This document shows, one piece after another, positions 1 through 9,343 of a stretch of 64,000 nt of DNA. The stretch is from Mycobacterium sp. 852002-40037_SCH5390672. GTDB lineage: Bacteria; Actinomycetota; Actinomycetes; Mycobacteriales; Mycobacteriaceae. The stretch covers positions 62,001 to 126,000 of the forward strand of contig NZ_LZTA01000069.1 in assembly GCF_001665875.1 (NCBI RefSeq). The letters run 5' to 3'. How positions within the stretch are numbered: position 1 is the stretch's first letter; each line of letters starts with the position of its first letter. The position numbers and the translations under genes were made by a program. The notes beneath the pieces were generated by a model that saw only the letters and a program-made list of their open reading frames with translations, searched no databases and was not told the origin of the DNA.

Positions 1-88
1 CCCACCTGGAACTTTGGCCACCTGCACGGTGAACGGCGTACGGAACGCCCGCCGCGCAACGGCCTGACCAGGCAGGTACGGTGTCCAG

Positions 89-2491
89 ATGGCCGACGGT
101 TTGCTCGATGCCGTGCGCGTCCTCGACCTGTCGAGCGGCGTCGCCGACGCGGTCGCCCGGCTGTTCGCCGACCTGGGTGCCGACGTCCTCAAGGTGGAGC
201 AGCCGGGAGGTTGCCTGGGACGCGATGCGCTGCCCACGCTGCGCGGGGCCAGCATTCCGTTCGCGGTGCACAACGCGAATAAGCGCAGTGCGGTGCTCGA
301 CCCGTTCGACGACGAGGACTGTGCCCGCTTCCTGGACCTGGCCGCCGACGCCGACATCGTCGTGGACACCGGCGCCGACGAGCGTGGCGCCATGTTCGGG
401 ACCTCCGGCGAGGAGCTGGCGGCCCGCTACCCGCACCTGGTGGTGCTGTCGATCACCGACTTCGGTGCGACGGGTTCTCGGTCGTCCTGGCGCGCCACCG
501 ATCCGGTGTTGTACGCGATGTGTGGCGCGCTGGCGCGGTCCGGCCCCACCACCGGCACCCCGGTGTTGCCGCCGGACGGTATCGCTTCGGCGACCGCCGC
601 CGTTCAGGCGGCGTGGGCCGCGCTCGCGGCGTACTACAACCGATTACGCTGCGGCACTGGCGATTACATCGACTTCTCCTGGTTCGACGCCGTCGTGATG
701 GCGCTCGATCCGGCCTTCGGCGCGCACGGGCAGGCCGCCGCCGGTGTCCGCCGCGGCGGGCGGTGGCGGGGCCGGCCGAAGAACCAGGACGCATACCCGA
801 TCTATACGTGCCAGGACGGGTACGTCCGGTTGTGCGTGATGGCACCGCGCCAGTGGCGCGGCCTGCGGCACTGGCTGGGGGAGCCGGAGGACTTCCAGGA
901 CCCGAAATACGACGCGATCGGCGAGCGTTTCGCGGCTTGGCCGCAGATCAGCGGGCTGATCCGGGAGCTGTTCGCCGGACAGACGATGAAGGATCTGGTG
1001 ACCGCCGGACAGGCGAACGGGGTCCCGATCGCCGCGGTGCTGACGCCCGCCCGGATCCTGGGGTCCGAACACTTCCAGGCGGTGGGCGCCATCACCGAAG
1101 CCGAACTGGTCCCCGGCGTGCGCACCAGCGTGCCGACCGGATATTTCGTCGTCGACGGTGAGCGCGCGGGTTTTCGGACGCCGGTGCCGCCCGCGGGATA
1201 CGACGAGCCGTATTGGCGTGGCAATCCGTCGGTGGTGCCGTCGTCATCGGGCCGGCTCGGCGACTATCCCTTTGCGGGGCTGCGGATTCTCGACCTGGGC
1301 ATCATCGTCGCCGGTGGTGAGCTGAGCCGGTTGTTCGGCGACCTGGGTGCCGATGTCATCAAAGTCGAAAGTGTCGACTATCCGGACGGATTGCGGCAGG
1401 CCCGGATCGGCGACGCCATGAGCGAATCCTTCGCTTGGACGCACCGCAACAACCGGGGACTGGGACTGGATCTGCGCAGCGCCGAGGGCAAGAAGATCTT
1501 CGGCCGCCTGGTGGCCGAGGCCGACGCGGTCTTCGCCAACTTCAAGCCGGGAACCCTTACCGCACTGGGCTTTTCCTATGATGAGCTACGCGCCATCAAC
1601 CCGCGCATTGTGCTGGCCGAAAGCAGCGCGTTCGGCGACACGGGGCCGTGGAGCGCGCGGTTGGGTTACGGCCCGCTGGTCCGCGCCACCACCGGGGTCA
1701 CCCGACTCTGGACGTCAGACGGTGCGCAGGACGAAGCCGACACCGGCAGGCACGGGTTTTACGACGCGACGACCGTCTTCCCCGACCACGTGGTGGGGCG
1801 GATCACGGCGATCGGGGCGCTGGCTGCGCTGATCCATCGCGACCGGGTCGGCCGAGGAGCCCACGTCCACATTTCGCAGGCCGAGGTCGTGGTCAATCAG
1901 CTCGACACGCTGTATGTCACCGAGGCGGCGCTGGCCGCGGGCGTCGCGCAGATTCGCCAGGACACCAGCCTGCATGCGGTCTATCCCTGCGCGGGTGACG
2001 ACGAATGGTGCGTCATCTCCATCCGGTCGGACGACGAATGGCGCCGTGCCACTTCGGTTTTCGACCACATAGGATGGGCTGATGACCCGCGCTTCGCGAC
2101 CGGCGAAGGGCGGCTGGCCAATCGCGGCGAGCTGGTCGAACTGGTCTCCGCCTGGACCCGGACGCGCACCCCGCTGCGGGCCGCCGAACTGCTGCAGTCG
2201 GCCGGAGTTCCGGCCGGGCCGATGAACCGTCCGCCCGACGTCCTCGAGGACCCGCAGCTGATCGCGCGAAATGTGTACAGCCCCATGGTGCATCCGCTGA
2301 TCGAGAATCCGTTGCCGGCCGAGACAGGGCCGGCGCCGTTTCGCCACATCCCGGCGGCGCGGCAGGCCCCGGCACCCCTGCCGGGTCAGGACACCATCGA
2401 GATCTGCCGAAGCCTGCTGGGAATGAACCCCGTTGAGATCCAGCGGCTGATCAACGACGGCGTCCTGTCCGTGCCGGCCGACAACGCCTAG
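89..2491 (+). CDS. Fused double-domain CaiB/BaiF (class III) CoA transferase
   Basis: An 800-residue protein with two consecutive class III CoA-transferase domains, which would move CoA between carboxylic acids. The first domain (about 8-370) opens VLDLSSGVADAVARL and the second (about 395-790) opens LRILDLGIIVAGGEL; each has the LGADV(L/I)KVE strand typical of the family. Candidate catalytic aspartates lie in PPDGIAS (about D163) and FPDHVVG (about D566). Single-domain members are about 400 residues, so this is a tandem fusion that could form the interlocked dimer fold in one chain. ATG 89 follows an AGGCAGG-like site. It precedes a thiolase-like gene on the same strand, as in the Rv1866-Rv1867 pair. 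The acyl substrate cannot be told from sequence. Confidence 0.9.
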   Translation: MADGLLDAVRVLDLSSGVADAVARLFADLGADVLKVEQPGGCLGRDALPTLRGASIPFAVHNANKRSAVLDPFDDEDCARFLDLAADADIVVDTGADERGAMFGTSGEELAARYPHLVVLSITDFGATGSRSSWRATDPVLYAMCGALARSGPTTGTPVLPPDGIASATAAVQAAWAALAAYYNRLRCGTGDYIDFSWFDAVVMALDPAFGAHGQAAAGVRRGGRWRGRPKNQDAYPIYTCQDGYVRLCVMAPRQWRGLRHWLGEPEDFQDPKYDAIGERFAAWPQISGLIRELFAGQTMKDLVTAGQANGVPIAAVLTPARILGSEHFQAVGAITEAELVPGVRTSVPTGYFVVDGERAGFRTPVPPAGYDEPYWRGNPSVVPSSSGRLGDYPFAGLRILDLGIIVAGGELSRLFGDLGADVIKVESVDYPDGLRQARIGDAMSESFAWTHRNNRGLGLDLRSAEGKKIFGRLVAEADAVFANFKPGTLTALGFSYDELRAINPRIVLAESSAFGDTGPWSARLGYGPLVRATTGVTRLWTSDGAQDEADTGRHGFYDATTVFPDHVVGRITAIGALAALIHRDRVGRGAHVHISQAEVVVNQLDTLYVTEAALAAGVAQIRQDTSLHAVYPCAGDDEWCVISIRSDDEWRRATSVFDHIGWADDPRFATGEGRLANRGELVELVSAWTRTRTPLRAAELLQSAGVPAGPMNRPPDVLEDPQLIARNVYSPMVHPLIENPLPAETGPAPFRHIPAARQAPAPLPGQDTIEICRSLLGMNPVEIQRLINDGVLSVPADNA

Positions 2492-2561
2492 CGGTCGAAC
2501 CGACAGCACCGGCGAGGGCCGCCGATCAGGTCAGATTCATAGCCACGCTAAATTCGTTCCC

Positions 2562-4046
2562 ATGACCGTCGACCCCAGCACCCCGGTGTTGATCGGCTAT
2601 GGCCAGGTCAACCATCGCGACGAAATCGACCCCGAGACCCGCTCGGTCGAGCCGATGGACCTGATGGTGGCCGCGGTCGAGCACGCCGCCGACGCCGCGG
2701 TGATCGACGCCGTCGATTCCATCCGCATCGTGAACATCCTCTCGGCCCAGTACCGCGACCCGGGCCTGTTGCTGGGCCAGCGAATCGGAGCCAGTGACTT
2801 CACCACGCTGTACAGCCCCGTGGGCGGCAACGTGCCGCAGTCGCTGGTCAACCAGGCCTGCCTGGACATCCAGCGGGGCCGCGCCAGGATGGTGCTGCTG
2901 GCCGGCGCCGAAACCTGGCGCACCAGGCGGGGACTGCGGGCCAAGGGCGGCAAGCTGCTGTGGACCGAGCAGGACCAGTCCGTCCCGATGGCCGAAGTCA
3001 GCGGCGACGACGTCGCGATGGCCGGTGAGGCCGAGATCAGGATCTCCCTGGACCGGCCCGCCTACGTCTACCCGATGTTCGAGGAGGCGCTTCGGGTCGC
3101 GAACGGCGAGTCGATCGATGATCACCTCGAGCGCATCGGAGCGCTGTGGGCACGATTCAACGCCGTGGCAGTGGACAATCCGCACGCCTGGATTCGCAAA
3201 CCGTCGAGCGCCGACGACATCGGCCGAGCGGGCCCGCGGAACCGGATGATCAGCTGGCCGTACACCAAGCTGATGAACTCCAACAACATGGTCGACCAGG
3301 GCGCAGCGCTGGTCCTGACCTCGGTTGGGGAGGCAACCCGGCTGAAGATCCCGGCGCAGCGGTGGGTTTTCCCGCACGCGGGCACCGACGCCCACGACAC
3401 GCCATCCATCGCCGAGCGTCACGAGCTGCACCGCTCGACGGCGATCCGGATCGCCGGTGCGCGGGTGCTGGAACTGGCCGGTTTGGGCATCGACGACATC
3501 GACTACGTCGACCTGTACTCCTGCTTTCCCTCCGCGGTTCAGGTGGCGGCGGCCGAGCTCGGGTTGAGCGTCGACGATCCCGCCCGCCCGCTGACGGTGA
3601 CCGGCGGTCTGACGTTCGCGGGCGGACCGTGGAGCAACTACGTGATGCATTCGATTGCGACCATGGCGGAGTTGCTGGTGGCCAATCCGGGCCGTCGCGG
3701 CCTGATCACTGCCAACGGCGGCTACCTGACCAAACACAGCTTCGGGGTCTACAGTACGGAGCCGCCTGCCGAATTCCGTTGGGAGGACACGCAATCGGAG
3801 GTCGATCGGGAGCCGACCAGCGCCGCTGTGGTGGAGTGGGAAGGCGTCGGCACCGTTGAAGCCTGGACGACGCCGTTCGACCGCGAGGGGCAACCCGAGA
3901 AGGCGTTTCTGGCCGTGCGCACACCCGACGGGTCGCGCGCCCTGGCGGTGGTCACCGATCGCGGCGAGGCGCAGGCATCGGTGCGTGAAGATATCGGGGG
4001 CGCCAAGGTTGCCGTCGCCGCGGACGGCAGCGCGACGCTGCAGTAG
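2562..4046 (+). CDS. Thiolase-superfamily protein (acetyl-CoA acetyltransferase-like), no canonical active-site Cys
   Basis: A 494-residue thiolase-fold protein starting MTVDPSTPVLIGYGQVNHRD. The thiolase core covers about 1-400, and a beta-rich C-terminal domain (about 405-494) resembles the OB-like tail of SCP2-thiolase-like proteins. The loop that carries the nucleophilic Cys in true thiolases reads GGNVPQSLVNQA here, and the C-terminal catalytic Cys region reads TANGGYLTKHSFG, so the usual Cys pair is absent. A classical thiolytic role is therefore doubtful; acyl binding or a partnered aldolase-like role is possible. It lies 70 bp after the CoA transferase and matches Rv1867 in context and length. 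Confidence 0.87.
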   Translation: MTVDPSTPVLIGYGQVNHRDEIDPETRSVEPMDLMVAAVEHAADAAVIDAVDSIRIVNILSAQYRDPGLLLGQRIGASDFTTLYSPVGGNVPQSLVNQACLDIQRGRARMVLLAGAETWRTRRGLRAKGGKLLWTEQDQSVPMAEVSGDDVAMAGEAEIRISLDRPAYVYPMFEEALRVANGESIDDHLERIGALWARFNAVAVDNPHAWIRKPSSADDIGRAGPRNRMISWPYTKLMNSNNMVDQGAALVLTSVGEATRLKIPAQRWVFPHAGTDAHDTPSIAERHELHRSTAIRIAGARVLELAGLGIDDIDYVDLYSCFPSAVQVAAAELGLSVDDPARPLTVTGGLTFAGGPWSNYVMHSIATMAELLVANPGRRGLITANGGYLTKHSFGVYSTEPPAEFRWEDTQSEVDREPTSAAVVEWEGVGTVEAWTTPFDREGQPEKAFLAVRTPDGSRALAVVTDRGEAQASVREDIGGAKVAVAADGSATLQ

Positions 4047-4159
4047 CCCTTGCCGACGGCATCACGCCAGGTCACCGAACCGTTACCGGAGTAACGGTCG
4101 CGTAGCCCATGCCTACTTGCCTATTGTTGAATGCTGAGGGTTGGGGGAGGTGAGCCCAG

Positions 4160-6277
4160 GTGCACATCCTGGTTACCGACGCCACCGGCGCACTCGGGCG
4201 GTTGGTCGCTGGGCAGCTCATCGCTGCCGGGCACACCGTCACCGGCATTGCTGAGCTTCCGCATCCGTGCCTGGACCGCAAAGTCGACCTGGTTTGCGCG
4301 CCGCTGAGCGACCGGGTGCTACGGGAGCTGACCGACGACGCCGACGCGGTGATCCACCTGGCCCCCATCGACCCGTCCGCTCCGGGCAGCGCGGACATGG
4401 ACGGCCTTGCACGGGTGACCGACGCGGCCGCCCGCACCGGTTCCCGGTTGCTGTTCGTGTCGCAGGCCGCGGGCTCGCCAGAGCTGTACCGACCGGCTGA
4501 GGACCTGGTGTCCTCGAGCTGGGGCCCCACCGTGGTCGTCCGGATCGCACCACCGGTCGGTCGCCAACTCGACTGGATGGTGTGTCGCACCGTCGCCACC
4601 CTGATGCGCGCCAAGGTCTCGGCTCAGCCCATCCGGGTGCTGCATTTCGACGACCTGATGCGATTTTTGGTTTTGGCGCTCAACACCGACCGCACCGGCA
4701 TCGTGGACCTCGCCAGCCCGGACACCGTCAATCTGATCACCGCGTGGCGGGTGTTGCGCGCCGCGGATCCGCGGTCGCGGCTACATCGGGTGCGCAGCTG
4801 GTCGGAGCTGATTCCGGAAATGAATCTTTCGGCGGCACAAGAAGACTGGTCGTTCCAGTTCGGCTGGCACGCGCTTGACGCGGTCGCCGACACCGCGCGC
4901 GGACTCGTTGGCCGTCGACTCGACGCCGCAGGCGCCATCAATCACAGTGGGCGGCTCGCGCTCCCGGTCGAGGTGCTGGCGCACGCCCGGCGGCCGGCCG
5001 CGGCGCACAGCGCGGCGCCAGAGGGCATCGAAGGCGAATTCGACGACCAGATCGATCCGCGGTTTCCGGTCTTCAGCGGCTCCGCCCTCAACGACGCGCT
5101 GCCCGGACCCCTCACCCCGATAACGCTGGACATCCAACTGAGCGGACTGCGCGCCGCGAGCCGGGTGATGGGCCAGGCGCTCGCGCTCGGCGGCGCGGTC
5201 GACCAGGAATGGGGCAGCAGGGCCATAGCGGTGTTCGGCCATCGTCCCTACATAGGGGTGTCGGTCAACATGGTCGCCGCCGCCCAGCTACCCGGTTGGG
5301 ACCAGGAGGCGGTCGCCCGCAACGCCCTGGTCGGCCAGCCCCACGTGGGGGATCCGCTGCCGTTCGGTGAGCCGGCCCTGACGGGCGGAGCGCTCGGCTC
5401 GCTCGCCAAGGCGGTTGCCATGGGACGGTCGGTGGCTCTGCTGCGCCATCTGCGGGCCGACACGCGGGCCTACGGCGCCGCCGCGAACGCGGAGCACCTC
5501 GATGCCGGGCAACTGGCGTTGCTGCCCGAGGCCGCACTGGAAGTTCGGCTCCGGCTCTTGCGCGACCGCATTCATCAAGGCTGGATCCTCAACGCGCTGT
5601 GGCTGATCGACGCCGGTGTCAGCGCCGCGGCGCCGGTGTGGAGCCGGGCCGCCCCCAGTGTGACCGGGGTGGGCATGATCGCCGACAGCGACTTCGTCGC
5701 CGTCCAGATCGCCGAGTTGGCGGCCGCGCTACGGGCCGACCCGCCACTACGTGCGCTGGCCGAGGAGGGCAACCTCGCCAGCATTCGCGCGTTGTCGCCA
5801 AAGACCGCGGCCGCGGTGGATGCCGCCGTCGCGCGGATCGGGCACCGAGGCCCGGGGGAGGCCGAGCTGGCCAGCACGACATTCGCCGACGATCCGACGA
5901 TGCTGCTGATCGCCGCCGCCTCCGCAGACCCCGCACCGCCGGTGGCGCTGGACGAACGGCTGGCCGCCAACGCGCGCGGTTCGCGGGAGCTGGCCCACGA
6001 CACCACCATGCGGTTCACCCATGAGCTCCGGATGACGTTGCGCACCTTGGGTTCTCTGCGAGTCGAGGCAGACCTGATCGACGACGTCGACGACATGTAC
6101 TACTTGACCTGCAACGAACTGGTTACCCTCCCGGGCGATGCCCGGCTGCGGATCAAACGCCGGCGCACCGAACGGGAGCGGTTGCAGGTGCAGTGCCCAC
6201 CCGCGGTCATTGACGGGACGTGGACTCCAATCCGGCGCAGCGCTGACGACTCGGACGCCGAGCGCACCGCCGGCTGA
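4160..6277 (+). CDS. NAD(P)-binding epimerase-like domain fused to a PEP-utilising-enzyme-like domain (Rv1868-like)
   Basis: A 705-residue protein. The N-terminal 1-220 is an extended-SDR-like Rossmann domain beginning MHILVTDATGALGRLVAGQL. The C-terminal part (about 300-690) resembles the middle and tail of PEP synthase or rifampin-phosphotransferase proteins: LPGPLTPITLD, then DLIDDVDDMYYLTCNEL. Neither an ATP-grasp domain nor the swivelling phospho-His domain is seen, so phosphotransfer is unlikely. The start is GTG 4160 behind GGGGGAGGTGAG. It is convergent with the reductase gene, 3 bp away. Function unknown; size and place fit Rv1868. Confidence 0.83.
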   Translation: MHILVTDATGALGRLVAGQLIAAGHTVTGIAELPHPCLDRKVDLVCAPLSDRVLRELTDDADAVIHLAPIDPSAPGSADMDGLARVTDAAARTGSRLLFVSQAAGSPELYRPAEDLVSSSWGPTVVVRIAPPVGRQLDWMVCRTVATLMRAKVSAQPIRVLHFDDLMRFLVLALNTDRTGIVDLASPDTVNLITAWRVLRAADPRSRLHRVRSWSELIPEMNLSAAQEDWSFQFGWHALDAVADTARGLVGRRLDAAGAINHSGRLALPVEVLAHARRPAAAHSAAPEGIEGEFDDQIDPRFPVFSGSALNDALPGPLTPITLDIQLSGLRAASRVMGQALALGGAVDQEWGSRAIAVFGHRPYIGVSVNMVAAAQLPGWDQEAVARNALVGQPHVGDPLPFGEPALTGGALGSLAKAVAMGRSVALLRHLRADTRAYGAAANAEHLDAGQLALLPEAALEVRLRLLRDRIHQGWILNALWLIDAGVSAAAPVWSRAAPSVTGVGMIADSDFVAVQIAELAAALRADPPLRALAEEGNLASIRALSPKTAAAVDAAVARIGHRGPGEAELASTTFADDPTMLLIAAASADPAPPVALDERLAANARGSRELAHDTTMRFTHELRMTLRTLGSLRVEADLIDDVDDMYYLTCNELVTLPGDARLRIKRRRTERERLQVQCPPAVIDGTWTPIRRSADDSDAERTAG

Positions 6278-6280
6278 CGC

Positions 6281-7522
6281 TCAGGCGAGCAGCTCGGCCA
6301 GCGGTGACTGTGGATCGCCCAGCTTGTCGGCGTCCACCGGGGCCCGAGACCGGATTAGTGCTTTGACGTCGTCGAGCACGTCCCAGACATTGACGTTCAT
6401 TCCGGCCAGCACCCGGTCATCACCGTCGAGCCAGAACGCCACGAATTCGCGGCCGGCGACGTCGCCGCGAAACACCACCCGTTCGAAGCTCGGGGCGTGA
6501 CCGACGTATTCCATGCCGAGGTCGTATTGGTCGGTGAAGAAGTACGGCAGTTCGGCGTATTCCCCTGGTGTGCCCAGCATCCCGGCCACGGCGACCGCGG
6601 GCTGTTTGAGGGCATTGGCCCAGTGCTCGGTTCGGATTCGGGCGCCGAAGAGCGGGTGTTGTGCGGCGGCGATGTCGCCGACGGCGTAGATGTCGGGGGC
6701 GCTGGTGCGCAACGAGGCATCGACCAGTACCCCGCCGTCACCCATGGACAGCCCGGCCTGTTCGGCCAGTTCGGTGTTCGGCTGAGCACCGACGGCCACC
6801 AGTACGGCGTCGGCGGCGATCGTCGCCCCGTTGTGGGTTCGTAAACCGGTGGCCGATCCGTGCGCTCCGTCGGCCCGGGTGACCTCGTCGACCTGTGTCT
6901 CGAGCCGCAGATCCACCCCGTGCTCGCGATGCAAGGTGGCAAACACTTCGCCGACGGTTTCTCCCAGCGCGGCCACCAGCGGTTGTTTGGCGGTTTCCAC
7001 AACGGTGACCTCGACGCCACGCTGACGGGCGCCGGCGGCTACCTCCAGCCCGATCCACCCGGCGCCCACGACGGCCAGCGAAGCACCTTGGTTCAGAACG
7101 GAATTCAAGACCACCGCGTCTTCATAGCTGCGTAGATAGTGGACGCCGCCGGCGTCCGACCCTGGAATCGGCGGATGCCGCGCGGCCGAACCCGTCGCGA
7201 GCAGCAGCTTGTCGTAACTGACAGTGGTGCCGTCGAGAAGGCCCACGGTGTGGCCGGCGGCGTCCAGGGTGGACACCCGGGTGCTGAGCCTTATGTCGAC
7301 GTTGTTGTCGCGGTACCAACCGGAATTCTGCACGGTGAAATCGTTCAACGACTTTTTCCCGGCCAGATACTCCTTCGACAGTGGCGGCCGTTCATAGGGC
7401 AGATGCTCCTCGTCGGCGAACACCATGATGTGCCCATCGAAGTTGTTGTCGCGCAATGCTTCTACGGCTTTGGCTGCCGCGAGTCCGCCACCGATGATGA
7501 CGAAGCTGGTCGAGCTGGCCAT
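6281..7522 (-). CDS. FAD/NAD(P)-dependent ferredoxin reductase
   Basis: A 413-residue class of reductase that passes electrons from NAD(P)H through FAD to a ferredoxin, often for a P450 or dioxygenase. The FAD Rossmann motif VIIGGGLAAAKAVEAL is at about 8-23, ERPPLSKEYL is near 44-53, the NAD(P) site VVGAGWIGLEVAAGARQRG is in the centre, and DIYAVGDIA marks the second FAD-contact motif. ATG 7522 has GGAG upstream. It corresponds to Rv1869c in position and length. No ferredoxin gene is adjacent, so the partner is unknown. Confidence 0.92.
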   Translation of the reverse strand: MASSTSFVIIGGGLAAAKAVEALRDNNFDGHIMVFADEEHLPYERPPLSKEYLAGKKSLNDFTVQNSGWYRDNNVDIRLSTRVSTLDAAGHTVGLLDGTTVSYDKLLLATGSAARHPPIPGSDAGGVHYLRSYEDAVVLNSVLNQGASLAVVGAGWIGLEVAAGARQRGVEVTVVETAKQPLVAALGETVGEVFATLHREHGVDLRLETQVDEVTRADGAHGSATGLRTHNGATIAADAVLVAVGAQPNTELAEQAGLSMGDGGVLVDASLRTSAPDIYAVGDIAAAQHPLFGARIRTEHWANALKQPAVAVAGMLGTPGEYAELPYFFTDQYDLGMEYVGHAPSFERVVFRGDVAGREFVAFWLDGDDRVLAGMNVNVWDVLDDVKALIRSRAPVDADKLGDPQSPLAELLA

Positions 7523-7569
7523 GATGGGTGCTCCGTTCGGTCGAAGGATTCCACCCTACTCGCGGGCGC

Positions 7570-8295
7570 TCAACTCAAAAGTTCGCGCAGTGCCAGCGCA
7601 TTGCGGACCGCGTGGCCGCCCAGGTCGTTGTTGAAATACATCCATACGTCTCGTCCGTCGGCGTCCCACTGGGCGATTCGATCGGCCCAGCGCCGCAGGT
7701 CGTCGTCGGAGTAGGAGCCGGCATAGTTGGCCTCCGGGTCCGGGCCGTGCATCCGGATGTACACCACGTCGGTCGTGGCGCGGGGGATGCACTCCAGCCC
7801 GAGACCACTCATCACTACGTAGGCGGCGCGGTGGCGTTCCAATAATTCGAAGACGGCGGGGTCATTCCACGATGGGTGACGTAGTTCGACGGCGACGCGG
7901 ATCGACTCGGGCACCAGCGCCAAGAAAGAATCCAGGCGCGCGTCGTCGCGCTGCTGCTCGGGGTGCAATTGCGCCAACAGCACCCCGTGGCGGTCACCCA
8001 GGAGACGCCAACAACGTTCGAACCGTTCGATCCACGGCTCGGGGGAGGCCAGCCGGCGGTAGTGCGTCAACCCGCGGTGCGCCTTGACTGACATGGTGAA
8101 GCCTTCCGGCAGCTGCCGGCGCCAGCCCGTGAAGGTCGAATCCTGCGGCCACCGATAAAAACTCGCGTTCAGCTCGACGGTGTCGAACACCTCGACGTAG
8201 CGGGCGAGCCGGCGTCCCGACGGCGTTCCCGTCGGATACAGCACATTGACCCAGTGGTTGTACGACCACCCCGAGGTACCGATGCGTATGGTCAC
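7570..8295 (-). CDS. DUF72 family TIM-barrel protein
   Basis: A 241-residue protein of the DUF72 (YecE-like) family, recognised from IRIGTSGWSYNHWVNVLYP at the start, FSVxxH-type region TMSVKAHRGLTHYRRL, LLAQLHPE, AVELRHPSW and VYIRMHGPD. The family has a TIM-barrel fold; its biochemical role is not established. GTG 8295 starts 7 bp after the stop of the HhH gene, so they are probably cotranscribed. I know of no counterpart at this spot in M. tuberculosis. Confidence 0.88.
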   Translation of the reverse strand: MTIRIGTSGWSYNHWVNVLYPTGTPSGRRLARYVEVFDTVELNASFYRWPQDSTFTGWRRQLPEGFTMSVKAHRGLTHYRRLASPEPWIERFERCWRLLGDRHGVLLAQLHPEQQRDDARLDSFLALVPESIRVAVELRHPSWNDPAVFELLERHRAAYVVMSGLGLECIPRATTDVVYIRMHGPDPEANYAGSYSDDDLRRWADRIAQWDADGRDVWMYFNNDLGGHAVRNALALRELLS

Positions 8296-8302
8296 CGCCC
8301 GC

Positions 8303-8929
8303 TCAGCCGATCACCCGCTGACGCAGATCGTCGTCCAGCGACGCCCTGACCAAGGAGGCGGCCAGCCTCGCATTATCGTGCGGCGCAAGTGATCCCAGCT
8401 TCGCCGGTTCGGCGGGCAAGCCCAGCCTCTTGGCGGCGCCGATGGTGCGGTCATCGAAGTACGGTCGCACCCACGTCCACACGTCTTGAACTTCGCGCAG
8501 GTAGATGTCGGCGCCCGTGTCACCGATTCCCTTGAATTGCTTGAGCATTCGTTTTGCCGCCGCCGTGTCATGCCGACTGCGATCGGCCAGTCGGCGCAGA
8601 TCGCCGGAGTAGTCGTCACGAACGCGATCAGCCATATCGGCGAGCCGGGTCGCCGAACTCTCGTCGTAGCGCACATAGTGCGCGCGCCCGAACGCCTCGA
8701 TCATGGCTTGGCGGTCCGCCGCCTGCACGGCTTTCGGCGTCCGCAGGCCGGCTTTGAACAGTTCACGCGCGGCCGCCATGGCGATGTCCGCGTCGATCGG
8801 CTTGCTCGCAAGCATGCACAGCACCAGCAACTGGAACAGCGGCATCGGCTTGTCGCTCATCTTGATGCGCGCCTGCGCCGCGTAGGTGGTACCGGCAACC
8901 TCGAGCAGTCGTCGTACCCGCTTGTCCAT
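8303..8929 (-). CDS. HhH-GPD-type DNA glycosylase-like protein lacking the catalytic Lys and Fe-S cluster
   Basis: About 208 residues, all-helical, resembling the endonuclease III fold. The helix-hairpin-helix segment reads FKGIGDTGADIYL, followed by the region YFDDRT that carries the conserved Asp in this superfamily. The Lys used by bifunctional glycosylase/lyases is replaced by Thr in GIGDTGA, and no C-terminal four-Cys cluster is present. DNA binding or monofunctional glycosylase activity is plausible but inferred. ATG 8929 (MDKRVRRLLEVAG) is taken as the start; a TTG at 8962 is possible. Length and place suggest the Rv1870c counterpart. Confidence 0.72.
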   Translation of the reverse strand: MDKRVRRLLEVAGTTYAAQARIKMSDKPMPLFQLLVLCMLASKPIDADIAMAAARELFKAGLRTPKAVQAADRQAMIEAFGRAHYVRYDESSATRLADMADRVRDDYSGDLRRLADRSRHDTAAAKRMLKQFKGIGDTGADIYLREVQDVWTWVRPYFDDRTIGAAKRLGLPAEPAKLGSLAPHDNARLAASLVRASLDDDLRQRVIG

Positions 8930-8970
8930 ACGCACCCGCGTACCCGCGCCCTGCGCGAGCAAACCGCAGG

Positions 8971-9303
8971 CTATTTGGGTGGCAGGGTGCGTGCGTAACC
9001 GACTCCGCGGGTCACCCAGCCCTGCAACTGGCGTTTGGTGTGCACGCCGGCGGCCTCTACCCGCAGCCAGCCACGGGCTTCCCGGCCGGCCATCACCATC
9101 GGGCTGACATGGGCACGCTCGGTGAGCTTGTCGGTGTCCTCCCGTGGCACCCGCACTATCAGCCCGCCCTGACCACTGACGGCCACCGACATGTTGCCGT
9201 TGATCAGAAACGCCAGACCGCCGAACATCTGCTTCTCTTCGACGCCGGGCTCGGAGCCAAGGAGTTCCCGGATCCGGTGGGCCAGGTCCTCGTCATAGGC
9301 CAT
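8971..9303 (-). CDS. TfoX N-terminal domain protein
   Basis: A 110-residue protein consisting of one TfoX N-terminal domain: helix AYDEDLAHRIRELLG, then KQMFGGLAFLINGNMSVAV and LIVRVPRED. In gamma-proteobacteria this domain belongs to a competence regulator; in actinobacteria stand-alone copies have no known role. It sits in a minus-strand run of four closely spaced genes (9733 to 7570), which suggests cotranscription with the glycosylase-like and DUF72 genes. Confidence 0.87.
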   Translation of the reverse strand: MAYDEDLAHRIRELLGSEPGVEEKQMFGGLAFLINGNMSVAVSGQGGLIVRVPREDTDKLTERAHVSPMVMAGREARGWLRVEAAGVHTKRQLQGWVTRGVGYARTLPPK

Positions 9304-9343
9304 GCGCCGACCCTAATGCCGCGGGCCGACACGTGTGGCGGTG

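Noticed and set aside
1..88. A possible end of an upstream gene (TGA at 65-67)
   Set aside because: Only 22 codons are visible and none of the frames shows a recognisable sequence.
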